DNA of 64,000 nt from an uncultured Pirellula sp. (GTDB taxonomy: Bacteria; Planctomycetota; Planctomycetia; Pirellulales; Pirellulaceae), in contig CAIOHR010000033.1 of assembly GCA_903858115.1 (NCBI GenBank), positions 27,608 through 91,607 on the forward strand. Direction: 5' to 3'. Both the position numbers and the translations under genes were made by a program. The notes beneath the pieces were generated by a model that did not search any database, was not told the DNA's origin, and saw only the letters and a list, made by a program, of their open reading frames with translations. Shown in pieces: positions 55,469 through 64,000 of this stretch. The stretch's first letter is position 1; each line of letters opens with the position of its first letter.

Positions 55469-56716
55469 CTACGCCCAACGGTAGGCTGTGAGTGCTCTTT
55501 GAGAACGGATCAATATTTTCTGGGGTAGCACTGCGACGTGCGCCCATGATTCTTCCTCGTTGCCAGTAACCTTTCGCTCTGAGAGGAGCGTGTAGGCCTT
55601 TGGATTGGACTGGATGAGCCTCAATGTGCCATCTTGGTCTAGCGCCAGAATCTTCTCGCCATCGGTCAGCGTACTCCAATACTCGCCGAATGGCTTGGTA
55701 ACCCAAGTCTCTTTGCCCACCGCTAAATCGATACAAGCAAACCGCTTATTCTTGAGATGCATGTAAAGATGGTCGTTGATAACAAGCGGCGAAGACATGT
55801 ATGCCTCAATTTTGTTCTCCCATCGAATGACAGGCTTCTTGTTGTCTACCACGTCGATCAAGATAGACTTGCCACCGTAGCTACTCGTGAAAATCGCATT
55901 GTTCCAGATGGTAGGAGTCAGAATATTCATCCCGCGGAACGCGGCGACATCGTATCTCCAGTACGGTTCGCCGGTCTCAAGATTCACTCCAGTAAGATAT
56001 GTTCGCGTCTGAACGATAAGCTGCCGTACTCCGTTTAGCTCGGCGATGATCGGTGACGAGAATGACCCGCTCGACATGATGTCACCTGAATCCGCCAAAC
56101 TGGACCACAGGATGGATCCATCGCTACAGTTCATTTTGTGCAATCCTTTTCCAGCCTGCACATAAAGGAATCCGCGATCGACCATTGGTGAGCACACCAT
56201 GCCGAAGTCGGGAACTTTTCCTGACTTCTCCGCAAAATCGACTCTCCATCGTTCGGAACCATCTTTGGTGTTCATCGCAACGACAACATCACGTATGCCG
56301 CCGACATAGATGCTGGTTTCATCCGTCGCAGGTGTGGATCGGATCCAGTTTCCGTTTCGAGCCGCAAAGAAAGGAACGTTGTGTGCCCCTTTCCAAGTTT
56401 GCTGCCAAACTAGCTCGCCGCTAGGAATTGAAAATCCATAGGTGGTTTCTTTTCCAGCTTTACTCTCCGTAGTAAAGACTGTTTCCCCGCAAGTCACAGG
56501 GCCTGAGTAGCTATCTCCCAACGGCTGACTCCACAGCTTTGTCAAAGAGCCTTCTTCGAGCGAATTCGGCCAATTTTGCCCATCCACGATTCCGTCACGA
56601 CGAGGGCCACGCCAGGTCGACCATGGTTTGTTTTCAGGCTCCGTCCCCAGTGCGCAGGCAGAAACGCCTGACCCTAAAACCGTCGCGGAACCCAACAGAA
56701 AATCTCGTCGTTTCAT
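55469..56716 (-). CDS. PQQ-binding-like beta-propeller protein
   Basis: The 415-residue protein starts MKRRDFLLGSATVLGSG, a Tat or lipoprotein-type leader. PQQ/WD-like blades are seen in WSTWRGPRRDGIVDGQNWP, SLTKLWSQPLGDSYSG, GYSIP-like turns, KDGSERWRVDFA and CSDGSILWSSLADSG. It is probably a periplasmic enzyme or scaffold with an eight-bladed propeller; no substrate is known. It is convergent with the small lipoprotein across a hairpin. Confidence 0.85.
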   Translation of the reverse strand: MKRRDFLLGSATVLGSGVSACALGTEPENKPWSTWRGPRRDGIVDGQNWPNSLEEGSLTKLWSQPLGDSYSGPVTCGETVFTTESKAGKETTYGFSIPSGELVWQQTWKGAHNVPFFAARNGNWIRSTPATDETSIYVGGIRDVVVAMNTKDGSERWRVDFAEKSGKVPDFGMVCSPMVDRGFLYVQAGKGLHKMNCSDGSILWSSLADSGDIMSSGSFSSPIIAELNGVRQLIVQTRTYLTGVNLETGEPYWRYDVAAFRGMNILTPTIWNNAIFTSSYGGKSILIDVVDNKKPVIRWENKIEAYMSSPLVINDHLYMHLKNKRFACIDLAVGKETWVTKPFGEYWSTLTDGEKILALDQDGTLRLIQSNPKAYTLLSERKVTGNEEESWAHVAVLPQKILIRSQRALTAYRWA

Positions 56717-57016
56717 CCAACTTCCCTTCCCTCGCTAAACCTGGAATGCTGCGTGCGCGGGACTGTAGGAGACTCAGGACAAAAGTCAAGTTCCCGAACT
56801 GGTAACTCGGAGCAAATATCTCAAAAGAGGGTCTGTAGCGAATCTTCTTGCCAAACCTATTCACTTCAGAACGGAGTTCCATGTGGTCGATATCAGACGC
56901 AAGGCTAGGGATGGCGATGGTGGCAAGGCCGAGTCGTCGGCAGAGGAAGCCCAATATTCATTCACTTGCGATCGGGTAGTCGGAATACATATTTCCGTCC
57001 CTCAGGAACTAGAAAC
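56717..57016. other. 300-bp gap between divergent genes
   Basis: It separates the PQQ-type gene and the Flp-like pilin. It holds the promoters of both; no RNA or repeat is evident. A minus frame at 56634-56954 that runs across the boundary is not a gene. Confidence 0.4.
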
Positions 57017-57193
57017 ATGAAGACATTGCGAAAAAAGCTGGAGTCGATGATCGTTAGCGGCGAAGGTCCAAGCCCTATTGAGTACTCGGTCATGGTCATA
57101 CTTCTCGTCGCAGCCTCCGTAACCGTCATTGCGGGAACTCGTCAGATTTCTCACCCCTACATCAGCCGCGTACCAGTGCAAACGACGCGATAA
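57017..57193 (+). CDS. Flp-type pilin-like protein
   Basis: From ATG 57017, with aggaa 8-9 bases upstream, it is 58 residues. The prepilin pattern is clear: GEG|PSPIEYSVMVILLVA, cleavage after Gly with Glu at +5 and Tyr at +6 of the mature protein, and a hydrophobic helix (SVMVILLVAASVTVIAG). Flp pilins form thin tight-adherence fibres. No tad/cpa assembly genes are near, so it would use machinery encoded elsewhere. The ORF from 56966 is an unneeded extension. Confidence 0.65.
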   Translation: MKTLRKKLESMIVSGEGPSPIEYSVMVILLVAASVTVIAGTRQISHPYISRVPVQTTR

Positions 57194-57213
57194 CATTATC
57201 TCGAGTGGTTGGC

Positions 57214-60200
57214 CTACTCTGGCAACGCCACTTGAGCATCTGCCATCAAGTACGCAAACAGATTCCGGACCTGCTCTTTCGAGAGGTTCAGAAGCAGACC
57301 GTCAGGCATCAGGGACGTCGTGGACTTCTTGATGGTGTCGATCTCGTTCCGATCTAATGCCACTCGCTCTTGCAACGTTTGCAACGTGAGCGTTCGTTCG
57401 GTTTCGGCGACGACGACACCATTGACCACACGACCATCTTCCAACAATACAATCGATGTTCGAAATTCGGCACCCACGCTTGCGCTAGGGTCCACGATAT
57501 TTTCAAGTAGATAATCTATGTTCTTTCGATTGGAACCTGTCAGGTCCGGACCGACTTTGGTGCCTGCCCCAAAAAGGACATGACAATTGGCGCAGTTCTT
57601 TTGAAAAACGGCTCGACCGTCTCGTAAATTACTTTTCGTTAACGTATCCGCATCCATGGCCCCTTTCAACTCTTCGATCGTCTGACGCTTGTCTGCGGTG
57701 GTCGTTCGAACATCACCCCAAAGCTCACTTAATTCGCGGTTCAAGGCATCGTTCTCAAAGGATCGAATTTGCCTCGCATGAAACGCGGACACTTCATGAG
57801 GTGCGATCTTCTTCTCGCGAATAGCCTGCATCAAAGCAATTGCGAACGGTCCACGCGATGCCAACGTATTGATCATCTCCACGCGTTCGCCGGGACCGAA
57901 ACTCTTGATGCGATTCAATATCTGCTTCGGCGTCTCGGCATGGTCGTAGAACGCAAGGCCTCGGATCGCCTCGCGAGCCAGGATTCGATCCCCTAGAAAT
58001 TTGAATAAGCTCGGCGCATCATTCGATGTCCGACTCGTGAGAAGCGACCGTAGGGCATGTCGCCGCGCTTCTGGATCGGCGGTAGAATCCTCAATGACTT
58101 TCATGAGCTCTTCCGCAGCCCTGCCATCTCCGAAAACCAAACGTAACGACTGAATGTCTCGATCTAATTCGCTCGACACCTTCGCGTTGTTCGCTGTAAT
58201 CGTGCGAACGAATGACTCCCAATTCATAGGCGCGGTAGCCTTCTGCCAACCTTGTAACGCCTTCGCCACTCCGGCGACCACACGTTCTGGATGGCGAAAG
58301 GACTTGCTTTCCACGGAGATCAACAACTGATGCAACGCCTCCGGTCGCTTCTCAATCTCGAGCGCAATACGACGTGCTAAATTCTCCGTAAGCAATGGAA
58401 TTCGGGAAAGTCCAGCTAACTCGATCGCTTGAACCATATCCTGAGGTACCGCCGGTTCGATGCCATACCAAAGCATCGATGGAAACATACGGTCATCGCG
58501 AAACTCTTCCTTGGTCGCAAGTTCCTTCGCAATGGGCCACCGGTTGGGCCACGGTAGTCTTTGCAGGGATGACGCCAAATAGAGGTCGACCAAACCCGAA
58601 GGATCGTTGGCCGCTTGTCGAACCAGTGCCGTTTGTAACTGCTTCGAAGGTGCATGTCGATCTGCCGACAAACCATCTACCAAGAACCGAAGCGCAGCAA
58701 CTCGCTCATGCTCATCAGATGACTCGAGACGAGAGAGTAGCCAATCTTCATCAATCGCACCGATCGAACAAGCGGTCTCCATGACTCGCAATCTGGCCAC
58801 GACACTCTCTGCCTTACTCCAACTCTTAGCCAGCTCTTTGCGTATCGCGGCTACGTCTTCTTTCGACTTTCCTGCAAATCGTTCGGTCAAAATCCGTCTA
58901 GCCGTGCGAGGCCACCAAGCGTTGGGTTCAAAAAGATGTGCAATCAGCTCTTGGTTCGACGAGTGATACAAATCGACAGCAGGCTTCGGCGGAATGCGTC
59001 CATACGTCAGTTTGTATATCCTACCGCTCGTTCGATGGACCCCATCGTGATCGTGACATTCCCCGGTATCGCTCCAATCGGCAATATAGACGCCGCCGTC
59101 TTGGCCCGTCACCAAGTCCATACCTCGAAAAAAGGGATCCCGGAAGAAGCTATGGTCCGGTGCATGACGGCCGACATAACCCGCATTTTGTCTCTCGATG
59201 CGATTGCTGTTGATTCGCAGGCCGTGCAGATTGAGTGTGTATAGATGATGACGATACTCAGCAGGCCAATTGTCTCCTTGGTAGATCATCAAACCGATAT
59301 GGGCATGGCCTCCTCCTGCGGCGTCTGTTTTGTCCGACATCCCTTTCTGGACCGTGTTCCATTTCTCCCCCGTGTCCCAATGGACATGATCTGCGGTTTG
59401 TGCAATCAACTGGTACGTGTGCGGATTCAAATCTACTCCATACATTCTCTCCACGTGGGCACCAGGCACGACATGCCACAAGTGTCCGATAACCGTATTG
59501 ATTACGAACATCTCGCCATGTTGATCGAAGTCAAATCCCCAAGAGTTCGTCATGCCATGCATGACCGTTTCCACGTCACCGCGAATCGGATGATAACGCC
59601 ATACACCCGTGTTGATTTTGATCCGTTGAGAATCACTCGCTCCTGGTTTGCCAATACTGCTGGTCGCTTGGATGCCGTGTCGAGCATAAAGCCAACCGTC
59701 CGGCCCCCACTTGAGACCATTGGCCGGTGTGTGGCCAACAACATCGGCATCGAAACCATCGAGCATGACGACCGCGGGACCGTCCGGAACGTCATCTCGA
59801 TTGCGATCGGGAAAGAACAATAGCTGCGGCAAACAAAGTGCCCAGATTCCACCATTGCCGACTTCGATACTCGTCAACTTGCGAGCATTGTCGAAGAACA
59901 CCGTCCGCTTTTCGTGCTTCCCGTCTCCATTTTGATCCTCAAGCACCACGATTCGATCCCGTTGGTTTCCATCGAATCCTCCTGCTCCATTACCAGACCA
60001 ACTATAGTTTTCCGCGACCCATAAACGACCTCGTTCGTCCGTCGTGATCGCGATCGGATTCTGTACATTTGGCTCTGCCGCGAAAACCGAGAGCTCAAAT
60101 CCAGACGGCAGTTTTGCGGTCTTGACCACCTCGCTCGGATCCATCGGCTTGGCCAAAGACTTCTCAGAATTCACAATCGCGGGGAATTCATCCGCCGCAA

Positions 60201-60285
60201 AAGTATTCGCACTGGAATCACAAAACCAAGCGAGAAACGCGCAAACAAATGACGTGGCAAATACCCGCAGAGCAAATACACTCAT
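57214..60285 (-). CDS. PVC-type membrane-bound dehydrogenase with C-terminal haem motif
   Basis: The 1023-residue exported protein has a signal peptide (FALRVFATSFVCAFLAWFC). The first half is a propeller-like dehydrogenase domain (PSGFELSVFAAEPNVQNPIAIT, GLKWGPDGWLYARHG, VYIADWSDTGECHDHDGVHR). A helical HEAT-like region spans about residues 450-860. The C terminus has NCANCHVLFGAGTKVGPDLTG (CxxCH) and SASVGAEFRTSIVLLEDGRVVNGVV. It probably oxidises sugars or alcohols and passes electrons through haem. It resembles the C-terminal two thirds of the protein at 18393 but lacks ThuA and NPCBM domains. Confidence 0.88.
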   Translation of the reverse strand: MSVFALRVFATSFVCAFLAWFCDSSANTFAADEFPAIVNSEKSLAKPMDPSEVVKTAKLPSGFELSVFAAEPNVQNPIAITTDERGRLWVAENYSWSGNGAGGFDGNQRDRIVVLEDQNGDGKHEKRTVFFDNARKLTSIEVGNGGIWALCLPQLLFFPDRNRDDVPDGPAVVMLDGFDADVVGHTPANGLKWGPDGWLYARHGIQATSSIGKPGASDSQRIKINTGVWRYHPIRGDVETVMHGMTNSWGFDFDQHGEMFVINTVIGHLWHVVPGAHVERMYGVDLNPHTYQLIAQTADHVHWDTGEKWNTVQKGMSDKTDAAGGGHAHIGLMIYQGDNWPAEYRHHLYTLNLHGLRINSNRIERQNAGYVGRHAPDHSFFRDPFFRGMDLVTGQDGGVYIADWSDTGECHDHDGVHRTSGRIYKLTYGRIPPKPAVDLYHSSNQELIAHLFEPNAWWPRTARRILTERFAGKSKEDVAAIRKELAKSWSKAESVVARLRVMETACSIGAIDEDWLLSRLESSDEHERVAALRFLVDGLSADRHAPSKQLQTALVRQAANDPSGLVDLYLASSLQRLPWPNRWPIAKELATKEEFRDDRMFPSMLWYGIEPAVPQDMVQAIELAGLSRIPLLTENLARRIALEIEKRPEALHQLLISVESKSFRHPERVVAGVAKALQGWQKATAPMNWESFVRTITANNAKVSSELDRDIQSLRLVFGDGRAAEELMKVIEDSTADPEARRHALRSLLTSRTSNDAPSLFKFLGDRILAREAIRGLAFYDHAETPKQILNRIKSFGPGERVEMINTLASRGPFAIALMQAIREKKIAPHEVSAFHARQIRSFENDALNRELSELWGDVRTTTADKRQTIEELKGAMDADTLTKSNLRDGRAVFQKNCANCHVLFGAGTKVGPDLTGSNRKNIDYLLENIVDPSASVGAEFRTSIVLLEDGRVVNGVVVAETERTLTLQTLQERVALDRNEIDTIKKSTTSLMPDGLLLNLSKEQVRNLFAYLMADAQVALPE

Positions 60286-60459
60286 AATGAAGTCCTACGA
60301 TGGGAGGATGGATCGCGACGCATCTAGTTTATACCATTGCGTTACAAACTTCACATGACATTCTGATTGGACTATAGGGTTGTCAATTCCAAAAAACTGA
60401 ACTCCGATACAGGGACCGCCCAGAAGCAGATGCAACAACAATCGCGAACTTAGTCGCAA

Positions 60460-61779
60460 TTAAAGGAACTCGGTGATTCCTGGTCTTGCGATCTCCGGAA
60501 TAGGCGCGTCCCCCCACTCGTATTTCGCAGGCGAAAGATCGAGCTGTGAGTTCATGGCAGCGTCCCACGTAATCGTCTTGCCAGTGTAAGTCGCCATGCG
60601 TCCCATGATGGCCAAGAGCGTACTCTTTGCCATGTATTCTCCATGATTGACCAACGCACCTTTTCGGATACTGGTGAAAAGATCCTCGTGCTCCGTTTGG
60701 TAAACATCGTTGTCTACGCCATCATAAGTCCATTGCGGGACACCTCGGTTATTCTGCTTGAGATAGACTCCTTTTTTGCGTTCACTCAAATGAGCACGAC
60801 CGCCATCGCCAACTACTTGAACACTTAGATCGGTGGAGCAGTCTGGCATTTGGCGAGTGTTGCTATAAAGCCGTGCACCATTGGCGAATTCATAGATGAC
60901 GCTGTGGTGATCATAGATGTTGCCATACTCAGGACCAGTCCGGACGGTCCGTCCACCCATTCCGATGGCTTTGACAGGATACTCGTTCTTCATCATCCAG
61001 ATACAAACGTCCAAGAAATGGATGTGCTGCTCCACGTTGAAATCACCGGACAGCCATGTGAAGTAGTACCAATTGCGCATTTGCCAATGCATGTCGGTCC
61101 ATTCGGGTTGTCGAGGACGGAGCCATATGCCTCCGCGATAGTCGTTGGCTTGGAGCGTGTGTAGTTCTCCAATGTCGCCTGCGTGAATGCGTTTCGCCGC
61201 CTCGATAAAGCCGTTGTGATAACGAAGACACAAACCAGACACAATGCACAGGTTCTTTTGTTTCGCTTTCTTGCACGTTTCTAGCACAGCACGGACACCG
61301 GGAGCATCCACTGCAATGGGCTTCTCGACGAAAGCATGCTTGCCAGCTTGGACCGCAGCCTCCAAATGCATCGGGCGAAAATGCGGAGGCGTACACAATA
61401 GCACGACATCAACACCGCTATCGATGACTTTCTGGTAAGCATCGAATCCAGAAAATTGTCGTTCTTTGGGTACATCCACTCGAGCGGAGACGTCTGCCAT
61501 CTTGCTTAACGACTGCAAACTCATGTCGAGTCGATCTTCGAAAACATCCCCCATCGCCGTGAGCTTTACATTCGAGTCCGCAACGAGTGCGTTCTTGGCA
61601 GCGCCGGTTCCTCGTCCTCCACATCCAATCAATCCAATACGAATAAAGTCGCTTCCACCCGCGAACGCAGATCTCTCCAACGAGAGTGATGTTGATGCGA
61701 GGAGTGCTGCTGACAGGCCAGCGTTTGTTTTCGTGGCAAACTGACGACGAGATAGCTTTGTGGATCGATCGCGGTTCAT
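60460..61779 (-). CDS. Second Tat-exported Gfo/Idh/MocA oxidoreductase
   Basis: In 439 residues it opens with a twin-arginine-type leader (RRQFATKTNAGLSAALLAST). The dinucleotide-binding domain has RIGLIGCGGRGTGAAKNALV and the family lysine in HAFVEKPIAVDAP. The C-terminal domain contains HWQMRNWYYFTWLSGDFNVEQHIHFLDV, a metal- or substrate-facing His-rich stretch. The substrate is likely a sugar derivative. It is 28 bases before the NIPSNAP gene on the same strand, so they are probably co-transcribed. Confidence 0.87.
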   Translation of the reverse strand: MNRDRSTKLSRRQFATKTNAGLSAALLASTSLSLERSAFAGGSDFIRIGLIGCGGRGTGAAKNALVADSNVKLTAMGDVFEDRLDMSLQSLSKMADVSARVDVPKERQFSGFDAYQKVIDSGVDVVLLCTPPHFRPMHLEAAVQAGKHAFVEKPIAVDAPGVRAVLETCKKAKQKNLCIVSGLCLRYHNGFIEAAKRIHAGDIGELHTLQANDYRGGIWLRPRQPEWTDMHWQMRNWYYFTWLSGDFNVEQHIHFLDVCIWMMKNEYPVKAIGMGGRTVRTGPEYGNIYDHHSVIYEFANGARLYSNTRQMPDCSTDLSVQVVGDGGRAHLSERKKGVYLKQNNRGVPQWTYDGVDNDVYQTEHEDLFTSIRKGALVNHGEYMAKSTLLAIMGRMATYTGKTITWDAAMNSQLDLSPAKYEWGDAPIPEIARPGITEFL

Positions 61780-61807
61780 GATATGACCTATGTTCCCGGG
61801 AGAAACG

Positions 61808-62641
61808 TTACTTCAAAGGAGAAAAACCAACGGGCTTCAGGAAGAGGCTTTTGACTCCGCCACCGACAGTAAGAGAGCCACCAGCCGCGGTCTCGGAAGC
61901 TTGCCTAGCCTTGATCCAGTCTTGGTCTTCTCGGAACTTGCCGAATGAAGAAGCGGCTGCTTCAGTAGACGCATGAGCCAGAAAGTAGACGAGGGCATTG
62001 CCCGTAGCAGGGAGGCTTAGGTCTACTTCGGCTGCATCTTTTCCAAGAGGTGAAAGGGCTTTGAGGAGTTGCCCACAATTGGTGGTCTCGCCACTGCGCA
62101 CGGAACAATAGAGGATGTTCGTCATCCCATGCTTAGCGAATAGACCCAGCGTGTGATTGCGGAATCGGTTATTCAGTGCAGAGAGGTTGCCCTTGGTGGT
62201 GACATAAGTGCGGAGTTCGAAGATCCGATTCCCAACTTCTTTGACTTCTAGTTTCGGACTGTAGTCGTTGACCGAGAGAATGACCTTCTCGATTCCTTTG
62301 ACAGGCTTCTTGCCATCGACTTCGGATTTCTTCACGGCTTCTTTCCAGCCATCATCGTTTGTCATCGCTGCGGCTGCAGCATCAAGACTTGGTTTGTCGG
62401 CATGACTCACGAGCATAAAGACCCGTTCATCGGAGATATCGACCGGAGTGAAAATCCCAGCCACTTCCAATTTGTGTTTCTTCATATAGCCAAGTCCTTC
62501 GTTGGACATCAACTTCAGCGTGTCCGATTGGCGACCTGGCTCCGAAGAATAAGTTCGCAACTCAAACACTCGCGAATCTTGACCCAATAGCGACACACTC
62601 AACATGCTGACCATCAACGCTGAAAGAAAGAAACGAGCCAT
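61808..62641 (-). CDS. Exported NIPSNAP-family protein
   Basis: From ATG 62641 (ggag 8 bases upstream; a TTG upstream is not preferred) it is 277 residues. A signal peptide ends near SVSLLGQ. Two NIPSNAP repeats follow: VFELRTYSSEPGRQSDTLKLM (about 25-120) and IFELRTYVTTKGNLSALNNRFRNHTLGLFAKHGM (about 140-235). The family has ferredoxin-like folds and no agreed function. It is first in the two-gene run with the oxidoreductase downstream. Confidence 0.88.
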   Translation of the reverse strand: MARFFLSALMVSMLSVSLLGQDSRVFELRTYSSEPGRQSDTLKLMSNEGLGYMKKHKLEVAGIFTPVDISDERVFMLVSHADKPSLDAAAAAMTNDDGWKEAVKKSEVDGKKPVKGIEKVILSVNDYSPKLEVKEVGNRIFELRTYVTTKGNLSALNNRFRNHTLGLFAKHGMTNILYCSVRSGETTNCGQLLKALSPLGKDAAEVDLSLPATGNALVYFLAHASTEAAASSFGKFREDQDWIKARQASETAAGGSLTVGGGVKSLFLKPVGFSPLK

Positions 62642-62807
62642 GAAATTGCTCCGCAATTACGAGGTTGGTAAACGCCTGGACGATCCATCATTGTAGAATG
62701 CTTTTATCGCTCAAGGGAGGGATGGAGTCTATCTCAACCAAAACTCCTGCATGATTCACAAAGATTCGCTGCCTTGGAGCGATCGCTGTGTATCCAATTC
62801 GATTCTC

Positions 62808-62929
62808 GATACAGCCGACAAAAGTCAAAGTAGTAGGCACATTCCATGTGCCGTCCACCTAGTATGCCGGCAAATGTCCAAGAGCGGGCGGCACGACGGA
62901 GCGTGCCTGCTACTTTTGTCGGCTGTGTC
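62808..62929. repeat. REP-like inverted element
   Basis: Arms at 62808-62840 and 62903-62929 are imperfect reverse complements sharing acagccgacaaaagt and a taggcac/gtgcctgcta end. The middle holds a second pair of gtgccgtcc-like words. The element abuts, and probably invaded, the transposase remnant next to it. Confidence 0.65.
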
Positions 62930-63130
62930 GAGAACGGAATGGTGACGATCTCGTACAAGGACTACAAACGCAAGATCCGAACGACCGAGACGATGGAGGG
63001 CAAAGAGTTCGTTCGTCGGTTCATGTTGCACATAGTCCCACGCGGTGTTCATCGCGTGCGCTATGGCGGGTTCTTTCATGGCAAAGGAAGAACTGCAAGA
63101 CTCGATGAATGCCGTAAGCTACAGAACGAA
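62930..63130 (+). pseudogene. IS91-type transposase fragment
   Basis: In the frame of 62846 the residues MVTISYKDYKRKIRTTETM, EGKEFVRRFMLHIVPRGVH and RVRYGGFFHGKG resemble the C-terminal end of IS91-family transposases (YKD, RRFLLHVLP, IRYYG pattern). The catalytic N-terminal and middle parts are missing; the repeat element takes their place. The remnant is followed by hairpin repeats and no inverted ends typical of an intact IS. Confidence 0.7.
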
Positions 63131-63180
63131 TACAACAACAAGAACAATATCCATTACTACTCGTCGCAGACACCCGCCCC

Positions 63181-63360
63181 CGAATCCCGGAGGGCGAAAC
63201 ATGAATGCCGGTTGCGTCAGCAACCGGTCTCCTAGGAGAGAGTATTCAAGCCCGGAGGGCGGCACATGAACGCGCAGAAAATGTGTCGCCCGCCGGGCTT
63301 GAAGATGCAGCTCACATGGTCCGGAGGTTGACACCTCCGGCATAGATTTGCCGCCCTCCG
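63181..63360. repeat. Run of hairpins in a graveyard region
   Basis: Successive palindromes: ccggttgc-gtca-gcaaccgg (63208-63227), tctcctaggaga (63228-63239), a long arm pair sharing ttcaagcccgg (63245-63303), and ccggaggt-tgac-acctccgg (63321-63340). cccggagggc words recur in the first and last. This type of GC-rich repeat is common between planctomycete genes. Confidence 0.65.
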
Positions 63361-63387
63361 GGCTAAATCCGCATTGTATCTAAATCC

Positions 63388-63615
63388 GTGTTGTATGCGG
63401 TGAATTGGACAACGCTTGAGAACTGGAGCGAGTACTTTTTAAAGAACATTCAAACGAAGAAGCGGCAAGAAGGGATCTTTCAATCGTGGTTCGAGTTCGA
63501 TCGCAAGGTTCCGATCGAAATGGTTTATCAGGTATCCGATAGCGTGACAAGGATCACGATCTGCCCGGAGTATCCAGCCCTCTTGAGACACCAACTCCCC
63601 ATCCCCGATTGGTGA
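63388..63615 (+). CDS. Possible short protein, unrecognised
   Basis: The 75-codon frame starts at GTG 63388 without a ribosome site. Its codons look like those of real genes (many third-position G/C), and the product is SWFEFDRKVPIEMVYQVSDS-like, with no known family. It may be the remnant of a longer gene, since an in-frame stop lies just upstream at 63364. Confidence 0.3.
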   Translation: MLYAVNWTTLENWSEYFLKNIQTKKRQEGIFQSWFEFDRKVPIEMVYQVSDSVTRITICPEYPALLRHQLPIPDW

Positions 63616-64000
63616 CGACTCCATGCAATGGCAAACAACTTGATCCCAGACAATCACCGAACATCAACACCACCCGAGACGCTGCCATTGGAAGATACGG
63701 CCTTAGTTCGAAAACCAGCCTGCGAATCAACTCGATGCGAGCAAAGCGACGAGGAAAACACAAGATGCAACCCCAGTGCAACGGCTTGCAATGGGAAGAG
63801 TGTAGAATGTTGGCGGATAGGAAACGCTTAAAAACTCTATGATGAAAACGCAGGGAATACGCTAATCCCATGCGATCCAATGGCTGAGACAATTCCGAGG
63901 ATCTCTACGTCTGCTTCCACCAACCATTCATGCTCACTTCTGTTCTCTTAGATGGACTACTACTTTTTCAGCGAAGTTTGTTCATGAAAAATCGAACCAA
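63616..64000. other. Right-edge stretch without a confident gene
   Basis: No gene is supported here. An ATG at about 63984 may be the start of a gene that continues outside the window, but only a handful of codons are visible. The opposite-strand frame at 63554-63892 is not gene-like. Confidence 0.4.

Noticed and set aside
59245..59823. Plus-strand frame of 192 codons opposite the haem dehydrogenase
   Set aside because: Shadow of a well-supported 1023-residue protein; the product has no domain.

Overview
The window is chromosomal DNA from a planctomycete, most likely of the Pirellulales. Family content supports this: DUF1549/DUF1553 and DUF1501 proteins, very long PVC-type dehydrogenases ending in a CxxCH haem motif, Tat-exported Gfo/Idh/MocA oxidoreductases, a Ser/Thr kinase with a long TPR-like tail beside an ECF sigma factor, GC-rich dispersed palindromes between genes, and generous intergenic spacing. 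There are no rRNA or tRNA genes, no CRISPR array and no intact mobile element. The only transposase trace is a decayed IS91-type fragment near the right edge.

Layout. 1-3.9 kb: the 3' end of a VPS10/BNR propeller protein, an alpha/beta hydrolase and a repeat-bearing gap. 3.9-9.6 kb (minus): an envelope block of M28 peptidase, OmpH/Skp, LpxC, LpxA and a Gfo/Idh dehydrogenase, suggesting lipid A made with a 3-amino sugar. 9.7-13.6 kb (plus): YajC and fused SecDF. 13.6-25 kb: secreted scavenging functions (DUF3472 protein, two-domain oxidoreductase, GDPD, a ThuA-NPCBM-haem giant, a HEAT lipoprotein, a GH33-like sialidase). 25.2-29.3 kb: kinase-TPR overlapping an ECF sigma gene. 29.3-35.7 kb: a membrane-tethered TAXI protein and a PiT phosphate carrier on the minus strand, and DUF1415, FHA, MinD/ParA-like and glutaminase genes on the plus strand. 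35.7-42.4 kb: a Uma2 nuclease, an overlapping run of exported protein, flavoprotein and cobalamin adenosyltransferase, a TPR membrane protein and two small membrane proteins. 42.6-48.5 kb: TIM-barrel isomerase, adenosylhomocysteinase, a probable 6S-like RNA, a small cytosolic protein, EF-P and an exported isoaspartate methyltransferase. 48.6-55.4 kb: a DUF1549-DUF1501-ECF sigma-anti-sigma/DUF1549 run, HU and a small lipoprotein. 55.5-62.6 kb: a PQQ-type propeller, a Flp-like pilin, a second haem dehydrogenase, a second Tat oxidoreductase and a NIPSNAP protein. 62.7-64 kb: a repeat-rich graveyard.

How the genes work together. Three clusters stand out as possible systems. First, FHA + MinD + glutaminase, divergent from a TAXI receptor-like protein and a phosphate carrier, could form a glutamate/glutamine-sensing module. 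Second, the DUF1549-DUF1501-ECF run ends in a transmembrane protein whose cytoplasmic part overlaps the sigma gene and whose outer part is itself a DUF1549/1553-type domain, so the regulator may sense the same chemistry that the operon performs. Third, the minus-strand RNA at about 45.70-45.93 kb has its own terminator, a sigma-54-like -24/-12 element and a core resembling 6S RNA. All calls come from reading the sequence by eye; no database search was run.
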